Source: Lachnospiraceae bacterium
GTDB lineage: Bacteria; Bacillota; Clostridia; Lachnospirales; Lachnospiraceae
Assembly: GCA_017461725.1 (NCBI GenBank)
Contig: JAFTXG010000028.1
Span: forward strand, 186,001-250,000
Direction of reading: 5' to 3'
Length of the DNA stretch: 64,000 nucleotides
Within the stretch, counting starts at the first letter, position 1, and every line of letters begins with the position of its first letter. Position numbers and translations under genes: made by a program. Below the pieces are notes generated by a model that was not told where the DNA came from, did not search any database, and saw only the letters and a program-made list of their open reading frames with translations. Below, piece by piece: positions 63,520-64,000 of this stretch.

Positions 63520-64000
63520 TCACAGCGCGCTCATGATCATGTAGATAAATCCCATGCTCAGAAGATGCACCGGAAGCTTACTCATAAAACTTTCCGGCAG
63601 GGAAAAGATCAGTCGCTGCCGCACTGCCATAAACGCCACCAGTGCGATGGCACTGCCCACCAGTCCTCCGACCAACTCAGGAATGCCGGACAATACGTAG
63701 GGGGAGAACACAATGACCATGGGCACCAGTGTCCACAGGCTCTCATCCTCCGCACTCTTCTTTAAGATGCGGTTGGTCAGGCCAAGGCCGAGACCGGCAA
63801 ACACAAATCCAAAGGCAGGCTTTAAGTAGGCCGCAGACACAATAGCTCCCTCCGTCACCTTTGTGTCAAACACAGTACCACTGCCCATCAGCTCTCTCAC
63901 ATAGGCCACCAGCATCAGCATCCCGTAAGCGATGGCACTCTCCCGCACCAGATCATCTGCAGACTCCTTTCCGCCCATCAGGAATACATATCTGGTAGTA
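63520..64000 (-). CDS. Rnf/Nqr-like membrane protein (N-terminus outside the window)
   Basis: The frame is open through the window edge, so an internal ATG at 63978 is not the true start. About 160 residues are seen, with four or five membrane helices. AYGMLMLVAYVRELMGSGTVF resembles the helix and loop of RnfA/RnfE-type subunits (IRELLGSGT), followed by FGFVFAGLGLGLTNRIL and LVPMVIVFSPYVLSGI. Rnf and Nqr subunits of this type couple electron flow from ferredoxin or NADH to ion pumping. No other Rnf genes are visible, so the assignment is tentative. Confidence 0.5.
   Translation of the reverse strand, partial: TTRYVFLMGGKESADDLVRESAIAYGMLMLVAYVRELMGSGTVFDTKVTEGAIVSAAYLKPAFGFVFAGLGLGLTNRILKKSAEDESLWTLVPMVIVFSPYVLSGIPELVGGLVGSAIALVAFMAVRQRLIFSLPESFMSKLPVHLLSMGFIYMIMSAL

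Overview
The window looks like chromosomal DNA of an anaerobic, monoderm member of the Clostridia, most likely a gut Lachnospiraceae relative. This rests on the mid-range GC content, strong AGGAGG ribosome binding sites, a large single-chain pyruvate:ferredoxin oxidoreductase, a T-box-controlled leucine operon, a Gram-positive LexA box, and a Tad pilus locus without an outer-membrane secretin. The species assignment is inference. No tRNA, rRNA, CRISPR array, prophage or complete insertion sequence was seen.

Layout. 0-7.5 kb: the end of a MATE transporter, an M20 peptidase divergent from a LysR regulator, a copper P-type ATPase fused to a CopZ-like domain behind a CsoR-type operator, and a TauE/SafE transporter. 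7.5-10.8 kb: a large GH106-like glycosidase. 10.8-16.5 kb: the leucine operon T-box-leuA-leuC-leuD-GNAT-leuB. 16.5-18.2 kb: an Rpn-type nuclease and a macrodomain protein. 18.2-22.1 kb: a membrane-anchored TPR/leucine-rich-repeat protein beside a serine recombinase and an XRE regulator.

22.2-44.9 kb is the most striking region: 18 co-directional genes behind one good promoter. In transcription order they are a Tad (Flp) pilus assembly set (tadZ, tadA, tadB, tadC, flp pilin, two TadE-like pseudopilins, a 1295-residue TadG-like protein, prepilin peptidase), then a WG-repeat protein, FHA protein, PP2C phosphatase, a 55-residue protein, a transmembrane Ser/Thr kinase, a protein carrying a T-x-x-L-x-K repeat array, a zinc-ribbon membrane protein, a VWA protein and an RCC1-like protein. 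The shared threonine motif in three of the signalling-half proteins suggests a phosphothreonine circuit built into a pilus operon.

45.1-54.9 kb: a YesL-like membrane protein, pyruvate:ferredoxin oxidoreductase, an EF-G-like GTPase with an altered G4 motif, and a two-gene DNA repair module (radical SAM protein plus TIGR03915-like partner) behind a promoter flanked by two LexA boxes. 55.1-60.3 kb: a sugar-use unit with GH2 glycosidase, GPH symporter and divergent AraC regulator. 60.3-64 kb: a BlaI/M56 regulator pair with its operators, an aldo/keto reductase remnant, a NUDIX hydrolase with a short upstream reading frame, and a truncated Rnf/Nqr-like membrane protein at the window edge.
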